Source: Gammaproteobacteria bacterium
Lineage (GTDB): Bacteria > Pseudomonadota > Gammaproteobacteria > Pseudomonadales > Cellvibrionaceae
Assembly: GCA_021151835.1 (NCBI GenBank)
Contig: JAGKWO010000051.1
Coordinates: 1 to 46,606 of the forward strand
Reading direction: 5' to 3'
DNA: 46,606 nucleotides
Below, in pieces: positions 1 through 7,788 of this stretch (within the stretch, counting starts at the first letter, position 1; each line of letters opens with the position of its first letter). The position numbers were made by a program, and so were the translations under genes. Under the pieces are notes generated by a model that saw nothing but the letters and a program-made list of their open reading frames with translations, was not told the DNA's origin and made no database searches.

Positions 1-1
1 C

Positions 2-751
2 CTTGGCGAAGAGGGATTGCGTCGCGCCGTGGTAGTTGCTTCGCCGGCGGATGATGCGCCGTTGATGCGTCTGCGTGCCTCGCAATTATCAAGCCGTATC
101 GCCGAATACTATCGCGACCAGGGGCTGAATGTGCTGTTGTTGATGGATTCACTGACCCGTTTTGCCCAGGCCCAGCGCGAAATTGCCCTGGCGATTGGCG
201 AGCCGCCAGCGACCAAAGGTTATCCGCCCTCGGTCTTTGCCAAAATTCCCCAACTGGTTGAACGCGCCGGTAATGCTGCGGCCGGCGAGGGATCTATCAC
301 CGCTTTTTACACCGTACTAACCGAAGGCGATGACTTGCAAGATCCGATTGCTGACTCGGCACGTGCGATTCTGGATGGTCACGTTGTGTTGTCGCGGCGC
401 CTGGCCGAGGAGGGGGTTTATCCGGCGATTGATGTGGAAGCGTCTATTAGCCGGGCCATGCAGAATATCGTCGATGAGGATCATTTGAAGATGATGCAGC
501 GCTTCAAGCAGTTGCTGGCAAGGTACCAACAGAATAAGGACCTTATTGCTATCGGAGCCTATACCCCCGGCGCTGATCCCGATACCGATATGGCCATTGA
601 GCGCTTCCCTCATTTGCGCGCATTTATCCAGCAGGGCATCAGGCAAGGCGTCCATATGGCGGAGTGTATTGCCAACCTCAAATCGTTATTGAAACCACCT
701 GCCAATACCCGGGCCAACAGCCCGCTGGCTGCGCAGCATCGCCAGAAATAA
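2..751 (+). CDS. fliI: Flagellar export ATPase FliI, 5'-truncated by the window edge
   Basis: C-terminal part (about 249 residues) of the ATPase that energises the flagellar type III export apparatus at the cytoplasmic base of the motor. The reading frame is open from base 2, so the start codon and the Walker A region lie outside the window. Seen here are the Walker B region (LLLMDSLTRFAQAQREIA), the GEPPATKGYPPSVF segment typical of FliI/SctN, and the RRLAEEGVYPAIDVEASISR region. The tail ends with an extra polar stretch of about 35 residues after the usual family end. It is the first of a + strand flagellar series, 76 nt before fliJ. Identity is very secure from these signatures and from the neighbours. 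Confidence 0.97.
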   Translation, partial: LGEEGLRRAVVVASPADDAPLMRLRASQLSSRIAEYYRDQGLNVLLLMDSLTRFAQAQREIALAIGEPPATKGYPPSVFAKIPQLVERAGNAAAGEGSITAFYTVLTEGDDLQDPIADSARAILDGHVVLSRRLAEEGVYPAIDVEASISRAMQNIVDEDHLKMMQRFKQLLARYQQNKDLIAIGAYTPGADPDTDMAIERFPHLRAFIQQGIRQGVHMAECIANLKSLLKPPANTRANSPLAAQHRQK

Positions 752-827
752 CGCGGTTTTTAATGATAAAAATAGAGTTAATGGGTTTTTAACAGGTAAT
801 TCATAGTGTGGAGCGGGAATTAAACTG

Positions 828-1280
828 ATGGCCGAATCGCGCGCTAAACGCATGCAGGTTGTACTGACACTGGCTATTCGTCAGGAAGATGAGGCGGTGG
901 AAAAGCTGCGTCAATTTCGCGACCAATTGGCGCAGGAGGAGCGGCAATTACAAGACTTGCGTGATTACGCCAACCAGTATTTGCAGGCCCAGGGCGGTTT
1001 GCGGCAAGGAATATTGGCCCATGAGCTGATTAATTACAGCAGCTTTATCCATCGGCTGAATGAAGCCTGTGCAGAGCAGGAAACCAAGGTCCAGAGGATG
1101 CAAACCTTGTTGGCAAACCTGCAAAAACAGTGGCAGGTCAAACATCAAAAACGAAAATCAATTGAGGATTTGATCAAACGTTTGCAACATGAAGATGATG
1201 TAATCCTTGAAAAGCGTTTGCAGAAAGAGCTGGATGAACTAAGCTCGCTGCAATTGCGTCACCGGTCTGGTCAGGATTAG
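828..1280 (+). CDS. fliJ: Flagellar export chaperone FliJ
   Basis: A 150-residue, highly charged, almost entirely helical protein, as expected for FliJ, the coiled-coil stalk that couples the FliI ATPase ring to the FlhA export gate. Gln, Glu, Lys and Leu heptad-like patterns run through most of its length, and there is no signal peptide or membrane segment. FliJ sequences diverge strongly, so the call rests on length, coiled-coil composition and position directly after fliI. The ATG start has a GAGCGGGAA stretch about 10 nt upstream. A 7-bp inverted repeat follows just after the stop codon. Confidence 0.9.
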   Translation: MAESRAKRMQVVLTLAIRQEDEAVEKLRQFRDQLAQEERQLQDLRDYANQYLQAQGGLRQGILAHELINYSSFIHRLNEACAEQETKVQRMQTLLANLQKQWQVKHQKRKSIEDLIKRLQHEDDVILEKRLQKELDELSSLQLRHRSGQD

Positions 1281-1291
1281 CTGAACCTTAC

Positions 1292-1309
1292 TGTCCAGAA
1301 AACTGGACA
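1292..1309. other. Perfect 7-bp inverted repeat after fliJ
   Basis: TGTCCAG, a four-A loop, then CTGGACA lie 11 nt after the fliJ stop. No T-run follows, so a classical intrinsic terminator is not supported. It could be a weak RNA hairpin between fliJ and the STAS gene or an operator-like palindrome. The rest of the 134-nt gap shows no promoter I can defend. Confidence 0.4.
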
Positions 1310-1414
1310 AGCCCCTACTGCAAGTCAGGCGTTATAGGCTATCCTTACAGGGTGCCTGCCGATGGGCCACCCCCAGAGCCGGGAATGATCTGAAGTTTTT
1401 TAACGAGGTAAGAC

Positions 1415-1720
1415 ATGGCGATCACGTCAACAGTATCCCCTGACGGTAATCAAGTCACAATTTATATCCAGGGCCGTTTCGATTTTAGCTCTCACCAGGA
1501 ATTCCGTAGTGCATACGAAAAGCTCTCCCATGCACCTTCTCATTATCGAGTCGATTTGCAAGGTACTTCTTACCTGGACAGTTCAGCGTTAGGTATGTTG
1601 TTGTTGTTGCGTGATTATGCCGGTGGCGAGCAATCCAATATCCAGATCGTAAATTGTGCCCCTGACGTAAAAAAAATCCTGCTGATTTCCAATTTTGAAC
1701 AGCTGTTTGATATTCAATAG
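1415..1720 (+). CDS. hsbA: STAS-domain anti-sigma factor antagonist (HsbA-like)
   Basis: A 101-residue single STAS domain. The central motif LDSSALGMLLLL (about residues 54-65) contains the Ser that is the phosphorylation switch in SpoIIAA-like proteins; by alignment from memory this is Ser56, the residue reported in Pseudomonas HsbA. In Pseudomonas, HsbA switches between partners including the anti-sigma factor FlgM and a diguanylate cyclase, under control of HsbR. Here it is followed by a receiver-PP2C-HATPase protein and an Hpt protein, the same three-part set. The ATG has a GAGGTA ribosome site upstream. The role in flagellar or c-di-GMP control is inferred from family and context. Confidence 0.85.
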   Translation: MAITSTVSPDGNQVTIYIQGRFDFSSHQEFRSAYEKLSHAPSHYRVDLQGTSYLDSSALGMLLLLRDYAGGEQSNIQIVNCAPDVKKILLISNFEQLFDIQ

Positions 1721-1802
1721 TTTCAAAATCTTTTTTATTGCAAAGGTTTGTTTCCACCTTCTTTAAGTTGATTGCGTGTGAGTGCTGTATGGAAGCGATC
1801 TT

Positions 1803-3512
1803 ATGAATGATGTGCGCCGTTTGAAAATTCTGGTCGCTGACGACACCGATACCGACAGACTTATCCTAGAAAGTATTGTACGAAAAGAAGGCCACACGGT
1901 TGTCTCGGCATGTAATGGCCTCCAGGCAATTGAGGTTTATCGTGCGGAGCGCCCTGACATAGTACTGCTCGATGCGTTGATGCCGGAGCTTGATGGCTTT
2001 GGCGCCGCGCGCAAAATCAAGGAACTGGCCGGTGACGAGTTGGTCCCCATTATTTTCCTTACATCGCTCTCCGATACTGAATCCCTGGTGCAATGCCTTG
2101 ATGCCGGTGGTGACGATTTCCTGTCCAAACCCTACAACCGCATCATCCTTCAAGCCAAGATAAAATCCTTTAACCGCATGCGCGAATTGCACAGCACCAT
2201 GCTGACGCAACGCGATCAAATCGTGCAATACAACAATCGCTTGCTACAAGAGCAAACCGTTGCCAAGCACGTATTTGACAATGTGGCGCACAGCGGTTGT
2301 TTGAATGCCAATAACGTGCGCTATTTTTTATCCTCGCTAGCCGTATTTAACGGCGATGTGCTGGTCGCAGCGATGCGTCCCTCCGGCAGCATGATGGTGT
2401 TACTGGGGGATTTCACCGGCCATGGCTTGCCCGCTGCAATCGGTGCTATGCCACTGGCTTCAACATTTTACGGTATGGTGCCCAAAGGGTTTTCCATGAC
2501 CGACATCCTGCGTGAAATTAATGGCAAATTAAAAAATATCCTGCCGGTGGGAATTTTTTGCTGCGCGGTGATGATGGATATTAATTTTCGCAAGCGAAAA
2601 ATAAAGATCTGGAATGGCGGTTTGCCCGATTGTTTTGTCCACCGTCATGCCGATGGCAGCATTACGGCGATTAAATCTACCCATCTTCCCCTGGGGGTTT
2701 TATCAAATCGCGCGTTTAAAGATGACTGTGAATATTTTGACCTGGAAAAAAATGACCGTATTTTCGTGTGGTCTGATGGTATCCACGAAGCGCGTAACGC
2801 CAAAGGCGAAATGTTCGGTGAAGAGCGCTTGAAACAGGTATTTGCCAATAATCGTAACCACAATCGCCTGTTTGATGAAATTATCGAAGGTGTGCAGCAA
2901 TTTGTGGGTGGTGGTGAAAAGGACGATGACTTGTCCCTGCTTGAAATCCGTATGGATGAACCGGAGCGGGTCAACGCCTATGCCAAGGAGGCAAGTGATC
3001 GTTACGGCAATTCCGATGTTGAATGGGCGCTGCGTTTTGAAGTAAAACCGACCAGCTTCAAAGTGTTTGATCCGTTGCCGATGCTATTGAATGTATTGAT
3101 GGAAGTACCCAGTTTGCGCGCATTTAGCAGCACGCTCTACACCATACTTGCCGAACTTTATACCAATGCCTTGGAACACGGTGTGCTTAAACTCGATTCG
3201 GCGCTCAAGCAAACACCGGACGGATTTTCCGAATATTATCGTTTGCGTGCGGAGCGTATCGACCTTGTTGATAGTGGTTATGTGCGGATTAATATTTCCC
3301 ACAAAACCAATGAAAATGGCGGGTTGTTGCGGGTTCGCATCGAAGACAGCGGCGACGGTTTTGATTACAGCAACCGTGACGACAATGGTTTGACAGGGTT
3401 CGGCTACAGCGGGCGCGGCATCGGCCTGGTGGAAAAATTGTGTGGCGGTGTGAAATACTCGGGTCGTGGTAATATCGCCGAAGTTGATTTTTCCTGGGTA
3501 AATGATGATTAA
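1803..3512 (+). CDS. hsbR: Response regulator with SpoIIE-type PP2C phosphatase and HATPase kinase domains (HsbR-like)
   Basis: A 569-residue three-domain protein. The receiver (about residues 7-125) has the acidic pair DD at 13-14 and acceptor Asp57 in VLLDALMPELDG. A SpoIIE/PPM phosphatase (about 175-385) follows, with LGDFTGHGLPAAIGAMPL and a DDDLSLL metal-site motif. A C-terminal HATPase domain (about 430-569) shows ELYTNALEHG and RGIGLVEKLC boxes. In Pseudomonas HsbR this arrangement lets one protein both phosphorylate and dephosphorylate the STAS partner, depending on receiver phosphorylation. An upstream in-frame start exists 21 nt earlier, but ATG 1803 is preferred because GGAAG lies about 8 nt before it and the receiver begins directly after. 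The gene sits between its likely STAS target and its likely Hpt phosphodonor. Confidence 0.9.
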   Translation: MNDVRRLKILVADDTDTDRLILESIVRKEGHTVVSACNGLQAIEVYRAERPDIVLLDALMPELDGFGAARKIKELAGDELVPIIFLTSLSDTESLVQCLDAGGDDFLSKPYNRIILQAKIKSFNRMRELHSTMLTQRDQIVQYNNRLLQEQTVAKHVFDNVAHSGCLNANNVRYFLSSLAVFNGDVLVAAMRPSGSMMVLLGDFTGHGLPAAIGAMPLASTFYGMVPKGFSMTDILREINGKLKNILPVGIFCCAVMMDINFRKRKIKIWNGGLPDCFVHRHADGSITAIKSTHLPLGVLSNRAFKDDCEYFDLEKNDRIFVWSDGIHEARNAKGEMFGEERLKQVFANNRNHNRLFDEIIEGVQQFVGGGEKDDDLSLLEIRMDEPERVNAYAKEASDRYGNSDVEWALRFEVKPTSFKVFDPLPMLLNVLMEVPSLRAFSSTLYTILAELYTNALEHGVLKLDSALKQTPDGFSEYYRLRAERIDLVDSGYVRINISHKTNENGGLLRVRIEDSGDGFDYSNRDDNGLTGFGYSGRGIGLVEKLCGGVKYSGRGNIAEVDFSWVNDD

Positions 3513-3591
3513 AGCAACCGTTGGCTAAAGCAGGCTTTTACGGATTGGTAAAAGCGCTGCAATAAGATAATGACATTAATGAGATGCCCCC

Positions 3592-3924
3592 ATGGACCAC
3601 CTGGATTACGACACCTTGGACACCCTGAAACAGGTTATGGAAGATGATTTCAATTTGCTTATTGAAACATTCAGGCAGGATTCCATTGAGCGCTTAAAAA
3701 AATTGCATGAAGTAGTCCAGGGTAATGATGCAGATTTAATTCGCCGTGCGGCACATAGTTTCAAAGGTAGTAGCAGCAATATCGGTGCACAACAATTATC
3801 AGCGCTTTGCGCAGCACTGGAAAAAAAAGCGGTGGCAGGTAACTTCCAGGGCCTGGCAGACGATGTACAAGCCATCGAGCAGGAATTCCTGCATGTGCAA
3901 TCGCTACTGGCAAATTACTCATAG
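3592..3924 (+). CDS. hptB: Hpt-domain phosphotransfer protein (HptB-like)
   Basis: A 110-residue stand-alone histidine phosphotransfer domain. The phosphoacceptor is His55 in RRAAHSFKGSSSNIGA, followed by the long second helix (LSALCAALEKKA) typical of Hpt bundles. In Pseudomonas, HptB receives phosphate from hybrid sensors and passes it to the HsbR receiver, linking surface sensing to HsbA. The gene order STAS, regulator, Hpt, then fliK is as in several pseudomonads. The partners are inferred from adjacency. Its acceptor His is intact, unlike CheA later in the window. Confidence 0.88.
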   Translation: MDHLDYDTLDTLKQVMEDDFNLLIETFRQDSIERLKKLHEVVQGNDADLIRRAAHSFKGSSSNIGAQQLSALCAALEKKAVAGNFQGLADDVQAIEQEFLHVQSLLANYS

Positions 3925-3958
3925 TATCCACAGTTACAATATATCCACACTTACAATT
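3925..3958. repeat. 17-bp imperfect tandem repeat upstream of the fliK promoter
   Basis: Two head-to-tail copies (3925-3941 and 3942-3958) share 15 of 17 bases; each begins TATCCACA or TATCCACAC and ends TTACAAT. They start directly at the end of the hpt gene and stop about 30 bp before the -24 element of the sigma-54 promoter. That position would suit an activator site (for example FleQ/FlrA), but no known consensus is matched. A chance duplication is also possible. Confidence 0.5.
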
Positions 3959-3987
3959 CGTTGGTACTTCCCTTCACCAGACCGTAT

Positions 3988-4003
3988 TGGCACCGCGCTT
4001 GCA
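3988..4003 (+). promoter_or_regulatory. Sigma-54 (-24/-12) promoter upstream of fliK
   Basis: TGGCAC-N5-TTGCA matches the RpoN consensus exactly, with GG and GC 12 bp apart. It lies 73 bp upstream of the fliK start in the only noncoding gap of this part of the cluster. RpoN promoters are expected for middle flagellar genes in polar flagellates and need an enhancer-binding activator. Confidence 0.85.
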
Positions 4004-4076
4004 AAGACACTCCTGAACCCGGTTATTGACTGAGTAGACGGCAAACAGTTGCCGTTACTCCTGGCAGGAGCAACAG

Positions 4077-5564
4077 ATGAATAGTGGCAATCTTTTAAAT
4101 AATTTGTTGGGCGCTACCAGCAATATTGCCGTTCCCAATAAAAATACCGCTGCCAAAAATCGCGTAGAAGCCAGCGAAAAGTTTCGCGATGCGCTCGACC
4201 AGGCACGGCCAGATGTTGCCGCTCCTAAAATCCGGAAACCGGAAGCGGATGCTGCGCGGCCGGAAGCCACCCGGACTCGTGAAAGTAAAGAACCCATTGC
4301 AAAAGAGCCAACTGCAAAATCGCGCCAGCCTGAAAAACCGGCATCGAAAACGGCGTCGGCGGAACGGGCCGATACGCGCAAAGAGGCCCATCCGCAAGCC
4401 AAAATCGCAAGTGACAACAAGCCGGTTAAAACCAGCGGTACCGCAGGCGAAGATACTGAAACCCACGCATCAAGTGAGGAGTCTTCATCCGGGGACATCG
4501 TTGATGGGGCCGGCACTCCCGACCTGATTAACCCGCTTCTCCAGCAACCTCCGGTAGCGACTGATGCCAGTGCATTGCTATTGGGGAATACTAATGGCAA
4601 TGTCGATTCAGAAGTTGAAGCCGCCGCCGATCAGGCATCAGTGTTGTTGGATCCGTTGCTGTTAGCGGGAGTCAATTCAGCAGCAATCATCCAGCCAGTA
4701 CAAAGTGACCCGGTGGATGGAATTAATTTAGCCGATGCCGAAGCGGGCGCAGAGGCAGATTCGTTATTAATCCCCGCCCAACTTGCCACTATGAGCCAGG
4801 CCAGCCAACGCATGGGTTCCGTTCCCCAGGCCGATGGAATCGCTAACGCGAGCCAGGTGGATACAGCACTCGATCAATTGCTTGTGGCCCCGGCAGTTGC
4901 TGGCGATGAACCTGATGTAACCGCCGACGGTAGTACTGAAATAGACGCCGCTGAAAATCCTGATTTCCTTACCTTGTTGAACGCCAAAACCGGTATGTCG
5001 AAGTTAACGGAATCTGTTGCGACAACTGATAAAGCTATTGCGCTTGATCCCGCAAAGCCGGCATTAACATCATCGCCACTGGTTGAACCGCTGGCGCGAT
5101 TGACGGAAGCGCAGTCACCGGCAGCACGAAGTTTTGTTGCGCAGACCGGTGTACCTGTTCCGGTAGGGCAGCCGCAATGGAGCCAGGCTGTCGGTGAAAA
5201 AGTATTGTGGCTGGCAGCACAAAATGTAAGTGCTGCGGAAATTCGCCTTGATCCGCCGGACATGGGCCAACTGCACGTAAAGGTCAGTGTCAACCAGGAC
5301 CAGGCCAGCGTTACGTTCATTAGCCCGCACCCCGTTGTTCGCGATGCGCTTGATCAGCAACTTAACCGCTTGCGCGAAATGTTTTCTGACCAGGGGCTTA
5401 ACCTGGTAAATGTTGATGTGTCTGATAGATCTGGCGCGCAACAACATCAGGATCAGGAGCGCAATGGGCATTCAGGCACTGCTGCTATTGCAGAGGAGGA
5501 AGAGCTTGTGCCGGTGGGTGCTACGGCGGTTACCAATTTGCGTTTGGTTGATCATTACGCCTGA
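4077..5564 (+). CDS. fliK: Flagellar hook-length control protein FliK
   Basis: A 495-residue molecular ruler that is exported through the flagellar gate and signals FlhB to switch from hook to filament substrates. The first 350 residues are a low-complexity, Ala/Glu/Asp/Pro-rich stretch with no cysteines or membrane segments. The conserved Flg_hook domain lies at about residues 370-455, with VSAAEIRLDPPDMGQLHV and HPVVRDALDQQLNRLREMF. The ATG has GGCAGGAG 8-10 nt upstream. Its own sigma-54 promoter precedes it and a strong intrinsic terminator follows, so it is probably transcribed as a single-gene unit. Confidence 0.95.
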   Translation: MNSGNLLNNLLGATSNIAVPNKNTAAKNRVEASEKFRDALDQARPDVAAPKIRKPEADAARPEATRTRESKEPIAKEPTAKSRQPEKPASKTASAERADTRKEAHPQAKIASDNKPVKTSGTAGEDTETHASSEESSSGDIVDGAGTPDLINPLLQQPPVATDASALLLGNTNGNVDSEVEAAADQASVLLDPLLLAGVNSAAIIQPVQSDPVDGINLADAEAGAEADSLLIPAQLATMSQASQRMGSVPQADGIANASQVDTALDQLLVAPAVAGDEPDVTADGSTEIDAAENPDFLTLLNAKTGMSKLTESVATTDKAIALDPAKPALTSSPLVEPLARLTEAQSPAARSFVAQTGVPVPVGQPQWSQAVGEKVLWLAAQNVSAAEIRLDPPDMGQLHVKVSVNQDQASVTFISPHPVVRDALDQQLNRLREMFSDQGLNLVNVDVSDRSGAQQHQDQERNGHSGTAAIAEEEELVPVGATAVTNLRLVDHYA

Positions 5565-5600
5565 TTGCTTCATTTCCATCTCAAATTCCCTTCAACAGGC

Positions 5601-5646
5601 GAGAAGCTGAGCAAATTGCTCAGCTTCTCTACATCTTTGTTTTTTA
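5601..5646 (+). terminator. Intrinsic terminator after fliK
   Basis: GAGAAGCTGAGCAA and its exact reverse complement are separated by one base, giving a very stable hairpin. It is followed by a T-rich tract with six consecutive Ts (5640-5645). It separates fliK from the fliL operon. Confidence 0.9.
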
Positions 5647-5699
5647 TCGAATTTCCCCTCGCAAAGTGAACATCCGCTGCTAAGCTTCAAAGGCGATAC

Positions 5700-5715
5700 T
5701 GGCACAGGTATTGCT
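5700..5715 (+). promoter_or_regulatory. Sigma-54 promoter of the fliLMNOPQR-flhB operon
   Basis: TGGCAC-AGGTA-TTGCT is a full consensus -24/-12 element. It sits between the fliK terminator and the fliL start, 38 bp before the ATG. The operon it drives is expected to run through flhB. Confidence 0.88.
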
Positions 5716-5753
5716 CAAACCCTTTTGTTTACTGAAAGTGACGGAGTTTTGAC

Positions 5754-6326
5754 ATGGCGGCTGCTCCCAAAGCAAAAAATGATGCTGCCACTGCTGATGC
5801 AGATGGCGGCGGTAAGAAAAAGAAAAAATTATTTTTGATCATCGGCCTTGCTGTTGCATTGGTCGCGGTTTCCATTGGCGGCACTGTCGTTGCGCTCAAA
5901 ATGTTGTCTCCGGCACCGGCAGCAACGGGCGAAAAAGCCGAGGCAAAAGAAGAGGAATCGACCCTCGCGCCGGCGATTTATTTTGAAATGACTCCCAACT
6001 TCACCATCAACTTTAATGTGAATGGTCGTCAACGGTATTTGCAAGCGGCGATTACATTGTTATATCGCGACCCCGCGCTGGAAGAGTTATTGAAACTGCA
6101 CATGCCAGCCATCCGCAATGGTCTGGTGATGTTATTAAGCGGCAAGAATTTTGACGAGTTGCAAACTAATGAAGGCAAGGAAACACTTAAAGCCGAAGCG
6201 CTGGAAAGTATTAACAGTTTGTTAAAAAAAGAACAGCAAGTCCTTGCTGAAAAAAGTGAAGACGACGAAAAAAAGAAACCGGCAACGGTTGAGCAAGTGC
6301 TGCTGACTAATTTTGTAATGCAATAA
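5754..6326 (+). CDS. fliL: Flagellar basal body-associated protein FliL
   Basis: A 190-residue single-pass inner-membrane protein that associates with the stator ring and supports torque. A lysine-rich cytoplasmic N-terminus precedes one transmembrane segment (about residues 26-49). The periplasmic domain that follows has the FliL motif of strands and helices (IYFEMTPNFTINFNVNGRQRYLQAAITLLYRDP). It is the first gene after the sigma-54 promoter and ends 10 nt before fliM. The start is the only ATG close to the ribosome site (GACGGAG). Confidence 0.95.
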   Translation: MAAAPKAKNDAATADADGGGKKKKKLFLIIGLAVALVAVSIGGTVVALKMLSPAPAATGEKAEAKEEESTLAPAIYFEMTPNFTINFNVNGRQRYLQAAITLLYRDPALEELLKLHMPAIRNGLVMLLSGKNFDELQTNEGKETLKAEALESINSLLKKEQQVLAEKSEDDEKKKPATVEQVLLTNFVMQ

Positions 6327-6336
6327 GGAATCCGCC

Positions 6337-7365
6337 GTGCAAGATCTACTTTCACAAGACGAAATCGATGCGCTCTTACACGGCGTTGATGACGGCGATA
6401 TCGATACCGAATCGGATGTAGACCCGGGGACGGTAAGAAATTACGACCTTACCAGCCAGGATCGTATTGTGCGCGGGCGTATGCCCACGCTGGAAATGAT
6501 TAACGAGCGTTTTGCCCGTTACACCCGTATCAGTATGTTTAACCTGTTGCGTCGGACTGCCGATGTTTCTGTCGGTGGAGTGCAAATCCAGAAATTTGGC
6601 GAATACGTCCATACGCTTTATGTTCCCACCAGTTTGAATATGGTGAAGTTTCGCCCGTTACGTGGTACGGCGCTGATTATCCTTGATGCGCGCCTGGTAT
6701 TTAAATTGGTGGATAATTTCTTTGGTGGCGATGGTCGCCACGCAAAAATTGAAGGCCGCGAATTTACGCCGACTGAATTGCGTGTGGTGCAAATGGTATT
6801 AAACCAGGCCTTTGTGGATTTAACGGAAGCCTGGAAAGCAGTGTTCCCGATTAATTTTGAATATGTCCATTCGGAAGTAAATCCTTCACTCGCGAATATT
6901 GTAAGCCCGAGTGAAGTAGTTGTTGTCAGCACCTTTCATATTGAGCTGGACGGTGGCGGTGGTGAAATGCACATCACCGTTCCTTATTCGATGATTGAAC
7001 CGATTCGTGAAGTGCTCGACGCCGGTTTGCAAAGTGATAGTGACGAACACGACGAGCGTTGGGAAAAAGCATTGCGTGAAGATGTGCTGTCTGCAAAGGT
7101 TGATTTGGAATGCGATATTGTGCGTCGCGACATTACCTTGCGCGATATTGTGGATTTAAAAGTGGGGGATGTTATCCCCGTAGACTTCCCTGACTACCAT
7201 GTGCTCACTGCAAATGGTGTCCCCATGTTCCGCACCCAGCTGGGGCAATCCAATGGGTTTCTCTCGCTGAAGATAAAAGAATTTATTGATCGCAGTAGTG
7301 CCTACAACATAACCGGCACTAAAGGCGAAAATGCAAACGCAAAAGGTGAAAAAAATGGCAGATGA
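6337..7365 (+). CDS. fliM: Flagellar motor switch protein FliM
   Basis: A 342-residue C-ring protein that binds phospho-CheY and sets rotation direction. The N-terminal peptide DLLSQDEIDALLHGV (residues 3-17) is the CheY-binding motif. The middle CheC-like domain (about 45-230) and the C-terminal SpoA domain that pairs with FliN (about 255-330) follow. Translation starts at a GTG with AAGGAA upstream. The 3' end overlaps the start of fliN by 11 nt, which suggests coupled translation. All switch parts appear intact although the cheY copy in this cluster is damaged. Confidence 0.97.
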   Translation: MQDLLSQDEIDALLHGVDDGDIDTESDVDPGTVRNYDLTSQDRIVRGRMPTLEMINERFARYTRISMFNLLRRTADVSVGGVQIQKFGEYVHTLYVPTSLNMVKFRPLRGTALIILDARLVFKLVDNFFGGDGRHAKIEGREFTPTELRVVQMVLNQAFVDLTEAWKAVFPINFEYVHSEVNPSLANIVSPSEVVVVSTFHIELDGGGGEMHITVPYSMIEPIREVLDAGLQSDSDEHDERWEKALREDVLSAKVDLECDIVRRDITLRDIVDLKVGDVIPVDFPDYHVLTANGVPMFRTQLGQSNGFLSLKIKEFIDRSSAYNITGTKGENANAKGEKNGR

Positions 7366-7762
7366 TGATGTTGATCAGGATGCAATGGCGGATGATTGGG
7401 CCGCTGCAATGGCCGAGCAAGCTGATGTTGATGCGGCCATGGCACATGCAGTCAGTTTTGATGAATTAAAAAATGAAGTGACCAGGCAGCAAACGCCCGG
7501 CAGCCCGGACCTCGATGTTATCCTGGATATTCCGGTTTCCATTTCCATGGAAGTAGGGCGCACTTCGATCACCATTCGTAATTTATTGCAATTAAACCAG
7601 GGCTCGGTTATCGAACTGGATCGCCTCGCCGGCGAACCCCTGGATGTATTGGTGAATGGCACTTTGATCGCGCACGGTGAAGTGGTTGTGGTTAACGAAA
7701 AATTTGGTATTCGAATGACCGATGTGATTAGCCCGGCCGAGCGGATAAAAAAATTACGTTAA
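7355..7762 (+). CDS. fliN: Flagellar motor switch protein FliN
   Basis: A 135-residue protein forming the lower C-ring and the docking site for the FliH-FliI export complex. The C-terminal SpoA domain (about residues 55-133) has DVILDIPVSISMEVGRTSITIRNLL and LVNGTLIAHGEVVVVNEKFGIRMTDV-type strands. The N-terminal 50 residues are acidic and Ala-rich. A start 24 nt earlier is possible, but ATG 7355 has AGGTG 6 nt upstream and gives the usual MADD-type N-terminus. It overlaps the end of fliM. Confidence 0.95.
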   Translation: MADDDVDQDAMADDWAAAMAEQADVDAAMAHAVSFDELKNEVTRQQTPGSPDLDVILDIPVSISMEVGRTSITIRNLLQLNQGSVIELDRLAGEPLDVLVNGTLIAHGEVVVVNEKFGIRMTDVISPAERIKKLR

Positions 7763-7788
7763 TAAAAATATGAGTTGGGAAATATATA

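Noticed and set aside
3546..3561. Sigma-54-like site (TGGTAA-N5-CTGCA) upstream of the Hpt gene
   Set aside because: GG and GC have the right spacing, but three conserved bases differ (two in the -24 element, one in the -12 element) and the gene is probably in one unit with the preceding regulator gene.
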